Assembly (NCBI RefSeq): GCF_000732945.1
Contig: NZ_CP008944.1
Coordinates: forward strand, 2,092,767 to 2,156,766
Direction of reading: 5' to 3'
Length of the DNA stretch: 64,000 bases
From: Corynebacterium atypicum
GTDB lineage: Bacteria; Actinomycetota; Actinomycetes; Mycobacteriales; Mycobacteriaceae
Shown here: in pieces, positions 15,010 through 24,371 of the stretch
How the letters are laid out: each line of letters opens with the position of its first letter
How positions within the stretch are numbered: the stretch's first letter is position 1
The notes under the pieces: model-generated
Database searches by the model: none
Told to the model about the DNA's origin: nothing
The model's input: only the letters and a program-made list of their open reading frames with translations
Made by a program: the position numbers and the translations under genes

Positions 15010-17841
15010 TTAGCTGAGGGTGGTGGGCATGGTGGACAGGCCGGTGTTCGAGTAGTACTGCCAGGTGATGTTTGACCCCGACCCGGAAATCGAGGTGATC
15101 CAGCCACGGTTCAACAGCCCGATCAGCGTGTTCATCCGGCCCATGAGGTCACTGACCCTGTCGAAGAGGCGGCTCATGTTGTAGTAGGCACCGTTGGTGA
15201 CGACCATCAGGTCGTAGGTGTGGAACACGACCTTCGAGTTCCCGGTCTGCCCCACCCAGCCCGGATGGGTTCCTTTCCCGCTGAGCGCACAGTCCTGCAA
15301 CACCGCATACCGAGAGCCGGTGGTGTAGAACTTGTAGCCGTTCGTGCGCAGATCATCACCCAAGTGGATGCCAGCCTTACCGTAGAAGCGGCCCTTCGGA
15401 TCCAGCGTCAAACACGTGAAATAGTCCCCGCCCGAGGCCGTCTGATACGTCCAGGCGACATAGTCGCCTCGGTAAGCAAGCTGGTTGACGATGCCCTGCA
15501 CGTCGGGCTTGTCCTTGTGAGGACGCCTGGCCATCTCCCCGATATAGCGGGTGCCGTACCAGAACCGCATCCCCGAACTGGAGATCGTGCCCTCCAGGGA
15601 GGACCCGTCATACCACGCGATCTGGGTTGGTGAAATGCGGATGGATTGTGTCCATCCGGCGAGCCCGACTTGGATCGCGTTGGTGGCGAGCTTGTCGGCA
15701 GTGATCGACTTCGCCCCAATCCGCGCCGCCGACAGTGTCCCGGTGGTGATCTTGCCAGCATCCAGCGAGGCAACCTTCGCCGAGATGATCGCCGCGTCCT
15801 TGATCATCGCCGTGGTGATGAACCCGTTGGCAATGGTCAACTTGTCGGACGTGATCGACCCGGCAGCGATCCGTGCCGCCGACAAGGTACCGGTCGTAAT
15901 CTTCGACGCCGACAGACTGCCAACCTTTGCGTCCGTGATCGCGGCGTTGGCAATCATTGCGGTGGTGATGAACCCACTCGCGATGGTCAGCTTGTCGGAG
16001 GTAATACTTCCCGTGGCGATACGGTCAGCCGCCAAGAACCCAGCCGTGATTTTGGCTGCCGACAGTGAACTGATTTTCGCGTTGGTGATCGCGGCGTCGG
16101 CGATGTGTGCGGTGCCGATGGCGGCATCTGCGATGTGTGCTTGGCTGATCGCTTTCGGCCCAATCATCGCGGCGCCGACCGGTGTTGGTTCCCATTGGTT
16201 GTTGGTGAGGAGATATTGGCGGGCGATCACGCCGTCGACGCGCACTTGCCACAGCGCACCCTCCGGTCGACCAGCCGCATCCGCTACGCTCGGATCAACA
16301 ACAGCAACCGTGAGCCGCCCATCCGAGGTCACCGCAATGTCATGGGCATCCTGCGCCAACTGGGTAGCACCAGCGGCTGCGGTCTTGGCCTGGTCGATCT
16401 TCACCTGCGCCGATGCCATCTGAGTGGCGACAGCATCGGCGGCGGTTTGTGCATCTTGGGCAGCGGTGAGGGCGTGGTCGACCTCTGCGCGGGCGGCGTC
16501 GAGTTCGGCCTGCACCTGGGCATGATTCAGATCAGTAGCGAGTGCCACCCAGCCGGGCTGCCCGGTGTCGGTCACGCGGTAGATCCAGATTTCTGTGGTT
16601 TCGCCGTTGCTCTTGAACCATGTGTCACCCAGCTGCGCGGTGGTGGGCTGCACGGTGCCGTAGTGGTTGGTGTTCTTCCCGTCCGCTGAAGCGAGTGCGA
16701 ATCCTGCCGCATCCGACGCAGCCACCGCCGTATTGATGGCGGTCTTGATCTGCCGGGTGACAGACGTGAACTTCCGAGCGGTAGAACCCAGTTCGACCGA
16801 GATGTACTGGAGCGTGAGTGGGTTGTATTCGTAAGCGACCACCCGTGCCGTGAGCGCAATCCCAAGATCAGCGTGACGGACGGTCACGGTGTCGCCAATT
16901 TCGACGGTTTCCAGGCGTGCAAGATCAGCGTATTCACGGGTGGTGGCGAGGTCGACGAACCGCACCTTATACGAGCCCGACGGCTCATCGACATGTCTTG
17001 CGCTGAATTCTGCTGCAGCTAGTCGGCGCAGCTCAGAGTGGGCTTGGTCGAGTGGGAGTTCACCTTCGCGCGGGTTGTCTTTATCAGTGATGGCTTTGAC
17101 TTGTCCGTAGCGGATGACGTGGATACGCGGCACCACATAATCGCCCAACTTCGGCGAATCCACATAGAGTTCGGGTAGGAGTAGGCCGTCGTATCCGACT
17201 GGCAGAATCCGCGTCGCCACTGTTGAGAAGTCAATGGATGATTCGAAGCCAGTGAGGTTTTTCCGATCACGAATCACCACCCCATGGTTGGCTCCGCGCA
17301 TGGGCGTGTGATGGATCAGCCAATTATTACGCGTAATCTCGCCGCCCCAACGCGCAGCGAACGTGTTGTCCTCGCCCGCATCCATGAGAGCGGCGGCGAT
17401 GGGCATGCGCACCAACCGCGCCGACGAGCGCGTCACCGTATCCGACGAGGTAGCAGTAAACCCGTGGCTCGTGTTCGCAGCCGCCAGGATCTGGGTGAGT
17501 GCACCTTTGGCGGTTTTGTTGACCACGTAGGTGTCGGCGATGAGATTCGCCGCCAGATCATAAAAGATGTGAAACGCCGTTACTTCGAGCATGCCTTCGA
17601 GGGTGGTGGCGACCTCGCTGATGCGGAACCCCTGACGTTGCTCCAGCCCTGGCACGAGCGCTGCCACAATGTTCTCAAGCGTCAGGTGCTGTGCTGCAGG
17701 TCCATCTGCTGGGTAGGTGAAGGTCAGGGAGAATTCGCCGCCGAGTTCCTCGACCACGATCGGGTTGATGATCTCCCGGTCGAGCACGCCGAGTCCGGTG
17801 GTGGTGAATGTCGTGGCGGTGCGGTCGTGAACCGTAATCAT
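15010..17841 (-). CDS. Tail-associated lysin-like/tail fibre protein (Tal)
   Basis: 943 residues from the ATG at 17841 after GGAAGG. The N-terminal 370 residues resemble the gp27/Tal baseplate hub domain (endopeptidase tail family, starting MITVHDR). A helical, Ala/Gln-rich stretch follows (about 440-500). Then come three copies of a 50-residue unit (SITSDKLTI, GFITTAMI, ITTGTLSAARI) typical of fibrous trimeric shafts. The C-terminal 200 residues are a distinct, aromatic-rich head that probably contacts the host surface. It joins tail tip and receptor binding. No obvious hydrolase catalytic motif is visible. Confidence 0.82.
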   Translation of the reverse strand: MITVHDRTATTFTTTGLGVLDREIINPIVVEELGGEFSLTFTYPADGPAAQHLTLENIVAALVPGLEQRQGFRISEVATTLEGMLEVTAFHIFYDLAANLIADTYVVNKTAKGALTQILAAANTSHGFTATSSDTVTRSSARLVRMPIAAALMDAGEDNTFAARWGGEITRNNWLIHHTPMRGANHGVVIRDRKNLTGFESSIDFSTVATRILPVGYDGLLLPELYVDSPKLGDYVVPRIHVIRYGQVKAITDKDNPREGELPLDQAHSELRRLAAAEFSARHVDEPSGSYKVRFVDLATTREYADLARLETVEIGDTVTVRHADLGIALTARVVAYEYNPLTLQYISVELGSTARKFTSVTRQIKTAINTAVAASDAAGFALASADGKNTNHYGTVQPTTAQLGDTWFKSNGETTEIWIYRVTDTGQPGWVALATDLNHAQVQAELDAARAEVDHALTAAQDAQTAADAVATQMASAQVKIDQAKTAAAGATQLAQDAHDIAVTSDGRLTVAVVDPSVADAAGRPEGALWQVRVDGVIARQYLLTNNQWEPTPVGAAMIGPKAISQAHIADAAIGTAHIADAAITNAKISSLSAAKITAGFLAADRIATGSITSDKLTIASGFITTAMIANAAITDAKVGSLSASKITTGTLSAARIAAGSITSDKLTIANGFITTAMIKDAAIISAKVASLDAGKITTGTLSAARIGAKSITADKLATNAIQVGLAGWTQSIRISPTQIAWYDGSSLEGTISSSGMRFWYGTRYIGEMARRPHKDKPDVQGIVNQLAYRGDYVAWTYQTASGGDYFTCLTLDPKGRFYGKAGIHLGDDLRTNGYKFYTTGSRYAVLQDCALSGKGTHPGWVGQTGNSKVVFHTYDLMVVTNGAYYNMSRLFDRVSDLMGRMNTLIGLLNRGWITSISGSGSNITWQYYSNTGLSTMPTTLS
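15690..16120 (-). repeat. 150-bp tandem repeats in the fibre gene
   Basis: A unit of 150 bp (50 codons) recurs about three times with divergence; for example the segment around 15831-15850 recurs at 15981-16000. Such repeats can change fibre length by recombination. Confidence 0.75.
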
Positions 17842-17916
17842 GAGAGGCCTTCCAAACAAAACAATTTGGCCACCCCATAACAAGGGATGGCCATCGGAAC
17901 TTGCGTGAGTTGGGTG

Positions 17917-18609
17917 TTAGGGGTTGCGCCAGTTCGGCGTGATCACGATCTTCGAAATACCCGCGCCGAGCGTGATCCGATTCAAACCAGGCTTAAAGGT
18001 TGGGAAGGTTTCGGTGAGCGCATCCGTCTGCACGCGACCTGATGCGTGAGCGACGAGACGCGCGCTGTCGAGCGTGACGGAACCTGCTGGCGAATTCACG
18101 TGATAGACGCGCGCATTGATCGTCAAAGACAACGCTCCGGTGCCGGTGATCGTGATGATTGGATCAGCTTCCAGTAGGCCGGGGTTCGTGATCGTCCCAG
18201 ATGCAGTGAGCGTTACCGGATTCAATCCCCCGGTCAGGTAGGTGAAGGGTTGGCAGGTCAGGCGCGCGGTGAAGAACCCCCACCCCGATAGCTCCCGGCG
18301 CAGTTCGCTCACTTCGCAGTGCTTAACCTTGCGGTAAACACCAGGCTCGGCAGTGAACGCAATCGTGGAAGCGCCCGTCAGCTCGTGAGTAGCCTGCCGA
18401 TACTGGTGGAGCCCGTCACGGACAGGAACGGCGAGCTCAAGCTCGATCTCGGTGTCTTCCCAGCCCGTGAAGCGCGTGAGGGTTCCTGCTCTGCCTTCGA
18501 CCTCAATATCATCCACCGCACGGACGGCTGCGGGTATCGCAACCGGGGCAGCAAGGCGCAAACCCAACGAAGCAGAAGACACCTGGTTATTAAGGGTGAA
18601 CCCATACAT
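17917..18609 (-). CDS. Distal tail protein (Dit-like)
   Basis: 230 residues, beta-rich, between tape measure and Tal, the fixed position of Dit in Gram-positive siphoviruses. It starts MYGFTLNN, includes a typical mid segment YRKVKHCEVSELRREL, and ends in a galectin-like C-terminal half. Dit forms the hexameric hub joining tail tube and baseplate. The ATG overlaps the end of the tape measure gene. Confidence 0.75.
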   Translation of the reverse strand: MYGFTLNNQVSSASLGLRLAAPVAIPAAVRAVDDIEVEGRAGTLTRFTGWEDTEIELELAVPVRDGLHQYRQATHELTGASTIAFTAEPGVYRKVKHCEVSELRRELSGWGFFTARLTCQPFTYLTGGLNPVTLTASGTITNPGLLEADPIITITGTGALSLTINARVYHVNSPAGSVTLDSARLVAHASGRVQTDALTETFPTFKPGLNRITLGAGISKIVITPNWRNP

Positions 18610-21155
18610 TAATAGCCTCCTGCCATCACGGTCTGCCGCCGATCAAGGCGCGCGAGTTGTTTGTCGAGAGCAGGTGCGAGTTTGCCGACCAGCGTCCCAT
18701 CCGAGAGCGTCACGCTAATGTCCAGCGAGGACAGGATGCGCTTTGCTGTGGCATCGACGATGCTCGCGACATCCACCCGCTCACTATCAGCACCGCCACT
18801 CGTATCGCGATTGATAGCTATGGGTTGTGGGGTCAGATCAACGGCCGGTACCTGCAGGTCTGCCACCGTCTCGATCGGCACAGCCAGCCCGTCCTCAAGG
18901 TTGGCGAAGGCGTTCATCGTGTCCCTAGCTAAACCAGTGGCAGCGGTGACAGCCTTGTTGCCGTCCGTGCGGATGGAGCCTGCGAGGCCTTCGACGAGCA
19001 TTCGACCTGCCCAGGCCATCTTGCGTGACGGTGAGTGGATGCCAAAGAAGCCGGTGATGGAGTCCCAAATCCCGCTTGCCCAGTTCGACACCGAATCACA
19101 CAACCACCCGGCCAACGACTGGATACCGTTCCACAGGCCGTAGACGAGGTTCTTGCCCGCCTCCACCATCTGCCACACGCCCTGCCCAACGGCCGAGACG
19201 ATGCCGGTGATGATTTGTGGGATTGCGGCGACGATCGTGGAAATAATCTGGGGCAACGCCCGCACCAACGCGGTCAAGAGTTGGATGCCTGCTTGGACGA
19301 GCTGCGGGATAGCCCCACCAATCGCCGACACAATAGCTCCGATAATCTGCGGGAGCGCTGCGACGATCGCTGTGATGATCTGAGGCAACGCCCCAATCAA
19401 TGCGGTCAAAAGTTGGATTCCTGCTTCGATGATCTGCGGGATCGCCCCCACAAGGAACGTGACAATCCCGGTGATGATCTGTGGGAGGGCTTCGATGATG
19501 ACGGGAATGGCAGCGATCAAGCCTTCGGCGAGTCCGGTGATGAGCTGCAACGCCGCATCCAACAAAAGCGGCAGGTTGTCTACCAGCCCCTGCACTAAAG
19601 CGGTGAGCGTCTCCACCGCCGCAGGAACCAGTTCTGGCAAGGCTTCACCGATACCTGAGACCAGCGTGGCGATGATCTGTATCGCCGCCTCAAGGAGCGC
19701 TGGCAGTGCTTCGATGATTGCCTCGACCAGCGCGATAATCAGCGTCACCGCCGTCTCGGCCACCTGTGGGAGCACTTCGATGATGCCTTCGAGCAGGACG
19801 GTGAGGATGGACATGCCGGTTTCAACCACCATCGGCAGCTGCTCAGCAATAAACCCGAGGGCTTCTTGCAATACGCTACCGAGGGCGTCGATCAACGCTG
19901 GCGTGCCGCCTTCTTCAAAAGCTGTCGTGAGTTCGTCGATCCAGCCGTTCACCATGGGAAGGACTGACCCAGCCAACGCCTCGCTTAATCCGCCAGCCAG
20001 CAAGCCTTTGAGGTTTTCGATCCCGTCCTGCATTGTCGCGAGCTGACCAGAGAAGGTCTTGGATTGGGCGTCCATAGCCCCGTAGAAACGCCCGCCCTCG
20101 CTAGTGGCAGAAGCAAAGGCTTCCGCGACCATATCAGCCGAGATAGCGCCCTTGGCCATATCCTCCTTGAGCTCACCAATGCTTTTGCCGGTCTTACGCG
20201 AGATTTCCTCCAGGGGGTTGAATCCGGCGTTGATCATCTGCAGCAAATCCTGACCCGTAAGCTTGCCAGTCGAAGACATTTGCGCGAAGGCAAGCGTGAG
20301 CGACTCCATCTTCACCGCATCACCCTGGCTAATGTCGCCGATCTCGTGCAGGCGCTTTTTCGCATCCTCAAGGCTCATGCCAAAGCTCAGGAGGGTTTGC
20401 ATGTTACCCGCAAGATCCTCCATACCAAACGGAGTCTTCGCCGCCTCAACCTTCAAATCATTCACAAGCTGCTGAGCCTTGGCTTGATCACCAAGCATCG
20501 TCGTGAAGCTTGTGGAGTATTGCTCCATACGCGCGTTGTACTCCACGCCCTCCTTCAAGGCTCCAGCCATGCCGCGACCAATACTGGCGATCGCATGCCC
20601 GATACCCTTCACCCCGGCGATGATGGCTTCGGAGGCGAGGTTGGCTTTCAACACGTCGCCGAAAATGCGGGTCTTGCCGGAGGTGGTGTCCATCTCGTCC
20701 CCGAGATCGTCCACCGCACCCTCGAGCTTGCCCGCATCCTTCGCAGCCCCCTTCGCATCATCACCGGCACCGTCCGCCTCGTTACCGAAATCAGAGAGGG
20801 CGTCGTTGTTGGCTTTGAGTTCGCCTTCGAGCCGGTTGAGCTCCGCGCCTGCGTTGTTGAGCTGGATCTGCCAATTCTTCGTCCGCGAATCATTCTCACC
20901 AAACGATGAGGCAGAGTTCTCCAGCGCGGCGCGCAGGGTCTCAATCTTCGACTTTTGAGCCTCGATCTCTTTGCCCAGCACCTGGTTACGGGCCGTGAGG
21001 GCTTCGGCGGACTTGTCATTCTTATCGAACGAGGAGGCGACCAGTTTCATCTCACTGCCGAGAACACGCATCTCACGGTTAATATCCGAAATCGCGCGCT
21101 TGAACTCACGCTCACCCTCAAGCCCAATCTTCAAACCAAACGAACTGTCAGTCAT
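18609..21155 (-). CDS. Tape measure protein
   Basis: 848 residues, sets tail length and helps DNA entry. The N-terminal 120 residues are a coiled coil. A TP901-type tape measure domain follows (about 190-380, AAKTPFGMEDLAGNMQTLLS). From about 430 to 700 it is a strongly hydrophobic region with repeated IPQIIxxIVxxLPQII-like helices, and the C-terminus carries GIHSPSRKMAWAGR, a common end motif. The predicted tail is on the order of 120-130 nm if 1.5 angstrom per residue applies. Upstream lie the frameshifted tail chaperones, displaced by plus-strand cargo. Confidence 0.92.
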   Translation of the reverse strand: MTDSSFGLKIGLEGEREFKRAISDINREMRVLGSEMKLVASSFDKNDKSAEALTARNQVLGKEIEAQKSKIETLRAALENSASSFGENDSRTKNWQIQLNNAGAELNRLEGELKANNDALSDFGNEADGAGDDAKGAAKDAGKLEGAVDDLGDEMDTTSGKTRIFGDVLKANLASEAIIAGVKGIGHAIASIGRGMAGALKEGVEYNARMEQYSTSFTTMLGDQAKAQQLVNDLKVEAAKTPFGMEDLAGNMQTLLSFGMSLEDAKKRLHEIGDISQGDAVKMESLTLAFAQMSSTGKLTGQDLLQMINAGFNPLEEISRKTGKSIGELKEDMAKGAISADMVAEAFASATSEGGRFYGAMDAQSKTFSGQLATMQDGIENLKGLLAGGLSEALAGSVLPMVNGWIDELTTAFEEGGTPALIDALGSVLQEALGFIAEQLPMVVETGMSILTVLLEGIIEVLPQVAETAVTLIIALVEAIIEALPALLEAAIQIIATLVSGIGEALPELVPAAVETLTALVQGLVDNLPLLLDAALQLITGLAEGLIAAIPVIIEALPQIITGIVTFLVGAIPQIIEAGIQLLTALIGALPQIITAIVAALPQIIGAIVSAIGGAIPQLVQAGIQLLTALVRALPQIISTIVAAIPQIITGIVSAVGQGVWQMVEAGKNLVYGLWNGIQSLAGWLCDSVSNWASGIWDSITGFFGIHSPSRKMAWAGRMLVEGLAGSIRTDGNKAVTAATGLARDTMNAFANLEDGLAVPIETVADLQVPAVDLTPQPIAINRDTSGGADSERVDVASIVDATAKRILSSLDISVTLSDGTLVGKLAPALDKQLARLDRRQTVMAGGY

Positions 21156-21214
21156 AGGTCTGTATTCCTTCGCGCTGCTGGGGCTTAAAATTGGCTAGAG
21201 GATGAGGAGGAATC

Positions 21215-21415
21215 GTGTGGGCCAATGTTGTAACTAATCGCCGGTGGGTATGGCCGTTGTTTGCTTTACTCGTCATCGGTACGGTAGTTTTCGCTGTTTT
21301 GTGGATGAGCGGTGTCGTGCATCCCGTCACGGGCATCGCTAATGCAGCAGGTTTCGCAATATGTGCGATCGGGCTTGCAGCGTGGCACCTTGCCACTCGT
21401 GGTTTGCAGCGATGA
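21215..21415 (+). CDS. Small membrane protein, cargo gene
   Basis: 66 residues with two hydrophobic segments (WPLFALLVIGTVVFAVLWM and NAAGFAICAIGLAAW), so an inner membrane protein. The GTG at 21215 follows GAGGAGG by four bases. It is on the plus strand, against the late operon, and its stop overlaps the hydrolase start as ATGA, so the two form a small operon. Not a phage structural gene; unknown function. Confidence 0.65.
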   Translation: MWANVVTNRRWVWPLFALLVIGTVVFAVLWMSGVVHPVTGIANAAGFAICAIGLAAWHLATRGLQR

Positions 21416-22029
21416 GCACTCCGGTACTTTTCCTCCACGGACTCGGCGAGACCCCGCAAGCCTGGAATGGCGTCATCAACGAGTTCGAGAGCATTGACGC
21501 GCTCACGCCCACTGTTTTCGATCAGCCATCAGGAACGCCATGGTCGTTACATGAGCGCACGGACGAACTCGCCGCATCACTGAATGATCCAGTCGACGTG
21601 GTTGGGCTATCTCTTGGCGCGGTGATGGGTCTTGATCTGGCTATACGGCACCCGCACATGGTTCGGTCGCTGTTTCTTTCAGCTCCCCAAGCACGCCCGC
21701 CTAAAGCATTGATGCGCATTCAAAGCGTTCTCATGCGAGTCTTGCCTGAGCGTCTCGTGTGCCCACCACAGATTTCCAAGCAACAGTTGCTGGAAATCCT
21801 GCGGCAAATATCAGCCATTGATTTCGAGCCAGAGCTTGGAAATATCACGGTTCCAACAACGATTGCGTGCGGCGTGAAAGACCGCGCGAATCTTCCTGCC
21901 GCCCGCACCATCAGCCAACAGATCCCACCAGCCCGCCTCATCGTTGTGCCAGACGCGGGTCATCAATGGCATCAATCAATGCCCACACAATTCGCTCACG
22001 AGCTAAAAACCCACCGGGACAACATCTAA
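21412..22029 (+). CDS. Alpha/beta hydrolase, cargo gene
   Basis: 205 residues. Oxyanion HGLGETPQAW near the start, nucleophile serine in VGLSLGAVMG (about residue 65) and the catalytic histidine in DAGHQWHQS near the end, so a complete catalytic triad is possible. Closest in pattern to enol-lactonase-like small hydrolases; substrate unknown. It is translationally coupled to the small membrane protein and ends by overlapping the stop of the frameshifted tail chaperone, which is read from the other strand. This is likely lysogen cargo (moron) inserted in the tail module. Confidence 0.75.
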   Translation: MSTPVLFLHGLGETPQAWNGVINEFESIDALTPTVFDQPSGTPWSLHERTDELAASLNDPVDVVGLSLGAVMGLDLAIRHPHMVRSLFLSAPQARPPKALMRIQSVLMRVLPERLVCPPQISKQQLLEILRQISAIDFEPELGNITVPTTIACGVKDRANLPAARTISQQIPPARLIVVPDAGHQWHQSMPTQFAHELKTHRDNI

Positions 22030-22636
22030 ATCCCGGCAGGAATCACGTCGTCGATGAACCATTGACGTAGCGGTTGGGCTCTGCCGGTTTCGAGTCGCCA
22101 GCAGTCGACCAGATCCAACAGCTCACCAAACACGGTTAAGCCCACCTCCACCCGCGATAGGTGAAGGTGAGCCATGCCGATATACGTCAGCCGCATGAAC
22201 ACAGCCTGATCGTTGTCGACTACGCGTCCGCTGCTGGTGCTTTTGGGGCTGGCTCGGTCAGGATGTCTCGGCGTGTGCCTCGTTGGAGGGCTTCGGCGAT
22301 CGCGCCACGATAATCCGCCAGATCAGCAGGCACAGTGAGTAGTTCAACCTCGTCCTCGGTCAACTCTGGGCGCTTGTCGTCTGGGTGGCGCAGGTTGTGG
22401 ATCTGGATGGACTGGTTGACCAGCAGCGTGATTAGCCAAATCACCTCACCGAGCATCTTGCCCAGATCGTCGGAGATTTCCAGGGCGTTACCCAGATGTT
22501 CGAGCCCGCCGTAACGCTCAGCGATCAGCCGCGTGGCTTTCGTCGTCAAGACAAGCTCGCAGTCGGTACCGCCGATGCTGACAGTGGCGGAGCGCCCTGG
22601 GTCAACAGCTGATTCAGTCTTCTTCTTGGTTGTCAT
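22026..22636 (-). CDS. Tail assembly chaperone GT, -1 frameshift product
   Basis: The short chaperone (22220-22636) ends in PAPKAPAADA-stop. At 22247-22241 the message reads C CCA AAA, a perfect slippery heptamer. After a -1 shift it continues KSTSSGRVVDNDQAV and on for about 70 codons to a TAG at 22028-22026, ending WFIDDVIPAGI. Siphoviruses use just such a shift to make a G and a GT chaperone, both required to load tail tube protein on the tape measure. The extension has no start codon of its own, supporting the shift. Protein length is about 203 residues. Confidence 0.82.
22220..22636 (-). CDS. Tail assembly chaperone G (short form)
   Basis: 138 residues, the product without frameshift. 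Lies 13 bases after the major tail protein gene and, apart from the cargo, directly before the tape measure gene, the constant place of the chaperone pair. The core (CELVLTTKATRLIAERYGG) fits Gram-positive phage tail chaperones. It binds the tape measure during tail assembly. Confidence 0.78.
   Translation of the reverse strand: MTTKKKTESAVDPGRSATVSIGGTDCELVLTTKATRLIAERYGGLEHLGNALEISDDLGKMLGEVIWLITLLVNQSIQIHNLRHPDDKRPELTEDEVELLTVPADLADYRGAIAEALQRGTRRDILTEPAPKAPAADA
22241..22247 (-). promoter_or_regulatory. Slippery site CCCAAAA for -1 frameshift
   Basis: Heptamer of type X XXY YYZ in the correct zero frame (CCA AAA in P and A sites), 21 bases before the zero-frame stop. The re-paired codons are CCC and AAA, giving full cognate or near-cognate pairing. 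Confidence 0.8.
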
Positions 22637-22648
22637 GGCTCATGCTCC

Positions 22649-23245
22649 TTAGGCTTCAGATGTGGTGCTGGCGGGTTCATAAACTTGCGCATACCAATTA
22701 GTGATCGTCTCGGGCTTGACGCCGGTGCCGCCCTCTAGCACTTCGGCCTTCCACGGATGCCGCCCCTTACTATCGGGTTTGTTACGCCGCAAAATCGTGC
22801 CCTCAATCGAGGGCGTCGAGAACGTAATCGAGTCGGCCTTTGTGGCCAACGTTTCTGTTGGGAGGGCGAACTTGACCCGGTACAGCCAGAAATACTGATA
22901 CTTCCCGTTGGAGCGTGCGGCTCGGAAGCCGATCGCCACGGGAGCCCCGCCGTCCTCGGAGGTGGAGATGAGTACGCCGTTCGCGTCCACGCTCGCGCCA
23001 GTGAGGGCTGCGGCTGCTTCACCACCCAGGTCGTCGATACCCAAAGTGAGGGTTCCGGATTTGAATTCCTTGACGATCTCGGACGGGCCGTCGTCGGCGT
23101 ACAGGATCGCTTCAGCGACCTCGACGGAGAGTTCGGCGGAGATGGCTTTCGCGAGGGGTTTGGGCTTGGCGTAGGTTTCCTCACCCGTGTCGGGGTTTTC
23201 GGTGATCGTGGCGTAGTAGAGCTTGTCTAAACCAATCGTTGCCAT
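22649..23245 (-). CDS. Major tail (tube) protein
   Basis: 198 residues starting MATIGLDKLYYATI, the pattern of the phi13-type major tail protein family. Beta-rich, with a conserved middle stretch on the ability to compare old and new field values (LGGEAAAALTGASVDANGVL). Polymerises into the tail tube around the tape measure. Followed by the chaperones and preceded by the tail terminator. Confidence 0.88.
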   Translation of the reverse strand: MATIGLDKLYYATITENPDTGEETYAKPKPLAKAISAELSVEVAEAILYADDGPSEIVKEFKSGTLTLGIDDLGGEAAAALTGASVDANGVLISTSEDGGAPVAIGFRAARSNGKYQYFWLYRVKFALPTETLATKADSITFSTPSIEGTILRRNKPDSKGRHPWKAEVLEGGTGVKPETITNWYAQVYEPASTTSEA

Positions 23246-23257
23246 AAGAAATTCTCC

Positions 23258-23602
23258 TTATCTGTAGGTGTGGTGGGTTGCGATGTTTATCGCGTAATGG
23301 TGGAATCCTGTATCCGCTTCGAAGCCGACATAGGTACGGCCAGTGATCGTCAGTCCAGTGTCGAGTAGGGCGCGGGTAATGCGGTTACGCAGGTCGAGAT
23401 AGTTTCCTCGAGTGAAGAGTGCGAGGCGGACTTCCTCAACCTCAACGCTGGGTTGGTTATCTGCGAACACGTCCAACACATCAGCCAGTGGGGTTGCCAC
23501 CAGATACGTCTGCGGCGCGGGCGTAGCCGTATACAGGCCAACTTCGAACGGCAGGCCGAGCTTGTCAGCAATCTGCGTGAGTTGTTCCAATAATGTGGTC
23601 AT
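23258..23602 (-). CDS. Tail terminator / minor capsid-type protein
   Basis: 114 residues between the HK97 gp10-like gene and the tail tube gene, the position of the tail completion protein that caps the tube. Sequence is compatible with that alpha/beta fold (LLDTGLTITGRTYVGF), but assignment rests mainly on position. Overlaps the upstream gene by four bases. Confidence 0.65.
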   Translation of the reverse strand: MTTLLEQLTQIADKLGLPFEVGLYTATPAPQTYLVATPLADVLDVFADNQPSVEVEEVRLALFTRGNYLDLRNRITRALLDTGLTITGRTYVGFEADTGFHHYAINIATHHTYR

Positions 23603-24036
23603 GGCCCCACCTGCTCAATGCGCGCTGTGAGCGCTGTTTTCATGGCCTTGATCGCACCACGCCGTGTTTGCGACCGTGTGGGTGCAAGGAACGGGCGTGC
23701 AGGCTGATTAGACCGTCCGTGTTCGAGGACGTTCGCAATCAACGCATTCGCTCGACCATCCCGGCGGTTCTCCGCGAAGCCGACCTTAACGTTGTGATCG
23801 CCTCGGCTGTTGACTTTCACCGAGGTCGTGCCCAAAGCGCTGAGTAGTTGCCCTGTTGACCGCGAGGGCTGATTGGTGGCACGTCCGATCGCGCCGGTGA
23901 GGTTGGCTTGCATGCACGGCTCAACCACGGCGGCTCCCGCCTCGAGCACTTCATCCGCCGATGTTTCTAGCACACGGCTGGCAGCATCAAGGGAATCAAT
24001 GAACGCGTTGGGAAGGCGAATCTGAACTCTAGCCAT
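23599..24036 (-). CDS. HK97 gp10-like neck protein
   Basis: 145 residues with the C-terminal pattern of the gp10 family: VLEHGRSNQPARPFLAPTR, then a helix. It acts at the head-tail joint or as tail component. It overlaps its neighbours on both sides, as is typical of this connector cluster. Confidence 0.82.
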   Translation of the reverse strand: MARVQIRLPNAFIDSLDAASRVLETSADEVLEAGAAVVEPCMQANLTGAIGRATNQPSRSTGQLLSALGTTSVKVNSRGDHNVKVGFAENRRDGRANALIANVLEHGRSNQPARPFLAPTRSQTRRGAIKAMKTALTARIEQVGP

Positions 24037-24367
24037 GGGCGTTTCCTTCGGGCGTGGTCTGGTGAGCGAGGATTTCCACGTAACGGCCGATCACTTCAAC
24101 GGCGTCGATCACGTACCGCCCGTCTGGGCCGCTGATCTCCATATCAGTGGTCACGGATAGTCCGGGGATGGTGCGGATGCGGAAGAGGACGTCGGCTTTC
24201 GTATAGGCGGCGCGGTTCACCCACGCCCCGCTCGCGTGCCGAACCTCGATCTGCGCCCGCGCCGTTGCCTTCACTTCATCGCGTGTGGTGGTGAACCCCG
24301 CCTTATCCCGAACAACCGTCGGCTGGATGAGATCGATCGAGGTGCGCATGGATCCCAAAGAAGCCAT
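24029..24367 (-). CDS. Head-tail joining (head closure) protein
   Basis: 112 residues, small beta barrel. The pattern RIRTIPGLSVTTDMEISGPD with YVIDAVEVIGRYVEILA matches the head closure family (phage_H_T_join, SPP1 gp16-like). Seals the connector after DNA packaging. Confidence 0.82.
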   Translation of the reverse strand: MASLGSMRTSIDLIQPTVVRDKAGFTTTRDEVKATARAQIEVRHASGAWVNRAAYTKADVLFRIRTIPGLSVTTDMEISGPDGRYVIDAVEVIGRYVEILAHQTTPEGNAHG

Positions 24368-24371
24368 TGGT

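Noticed and set aside
18609..21155. Repeated hydrophobic units of the tape measure as a membrane transporter
   Set aside because: The context and the N-terminal tape measure domain make this a tail protein.
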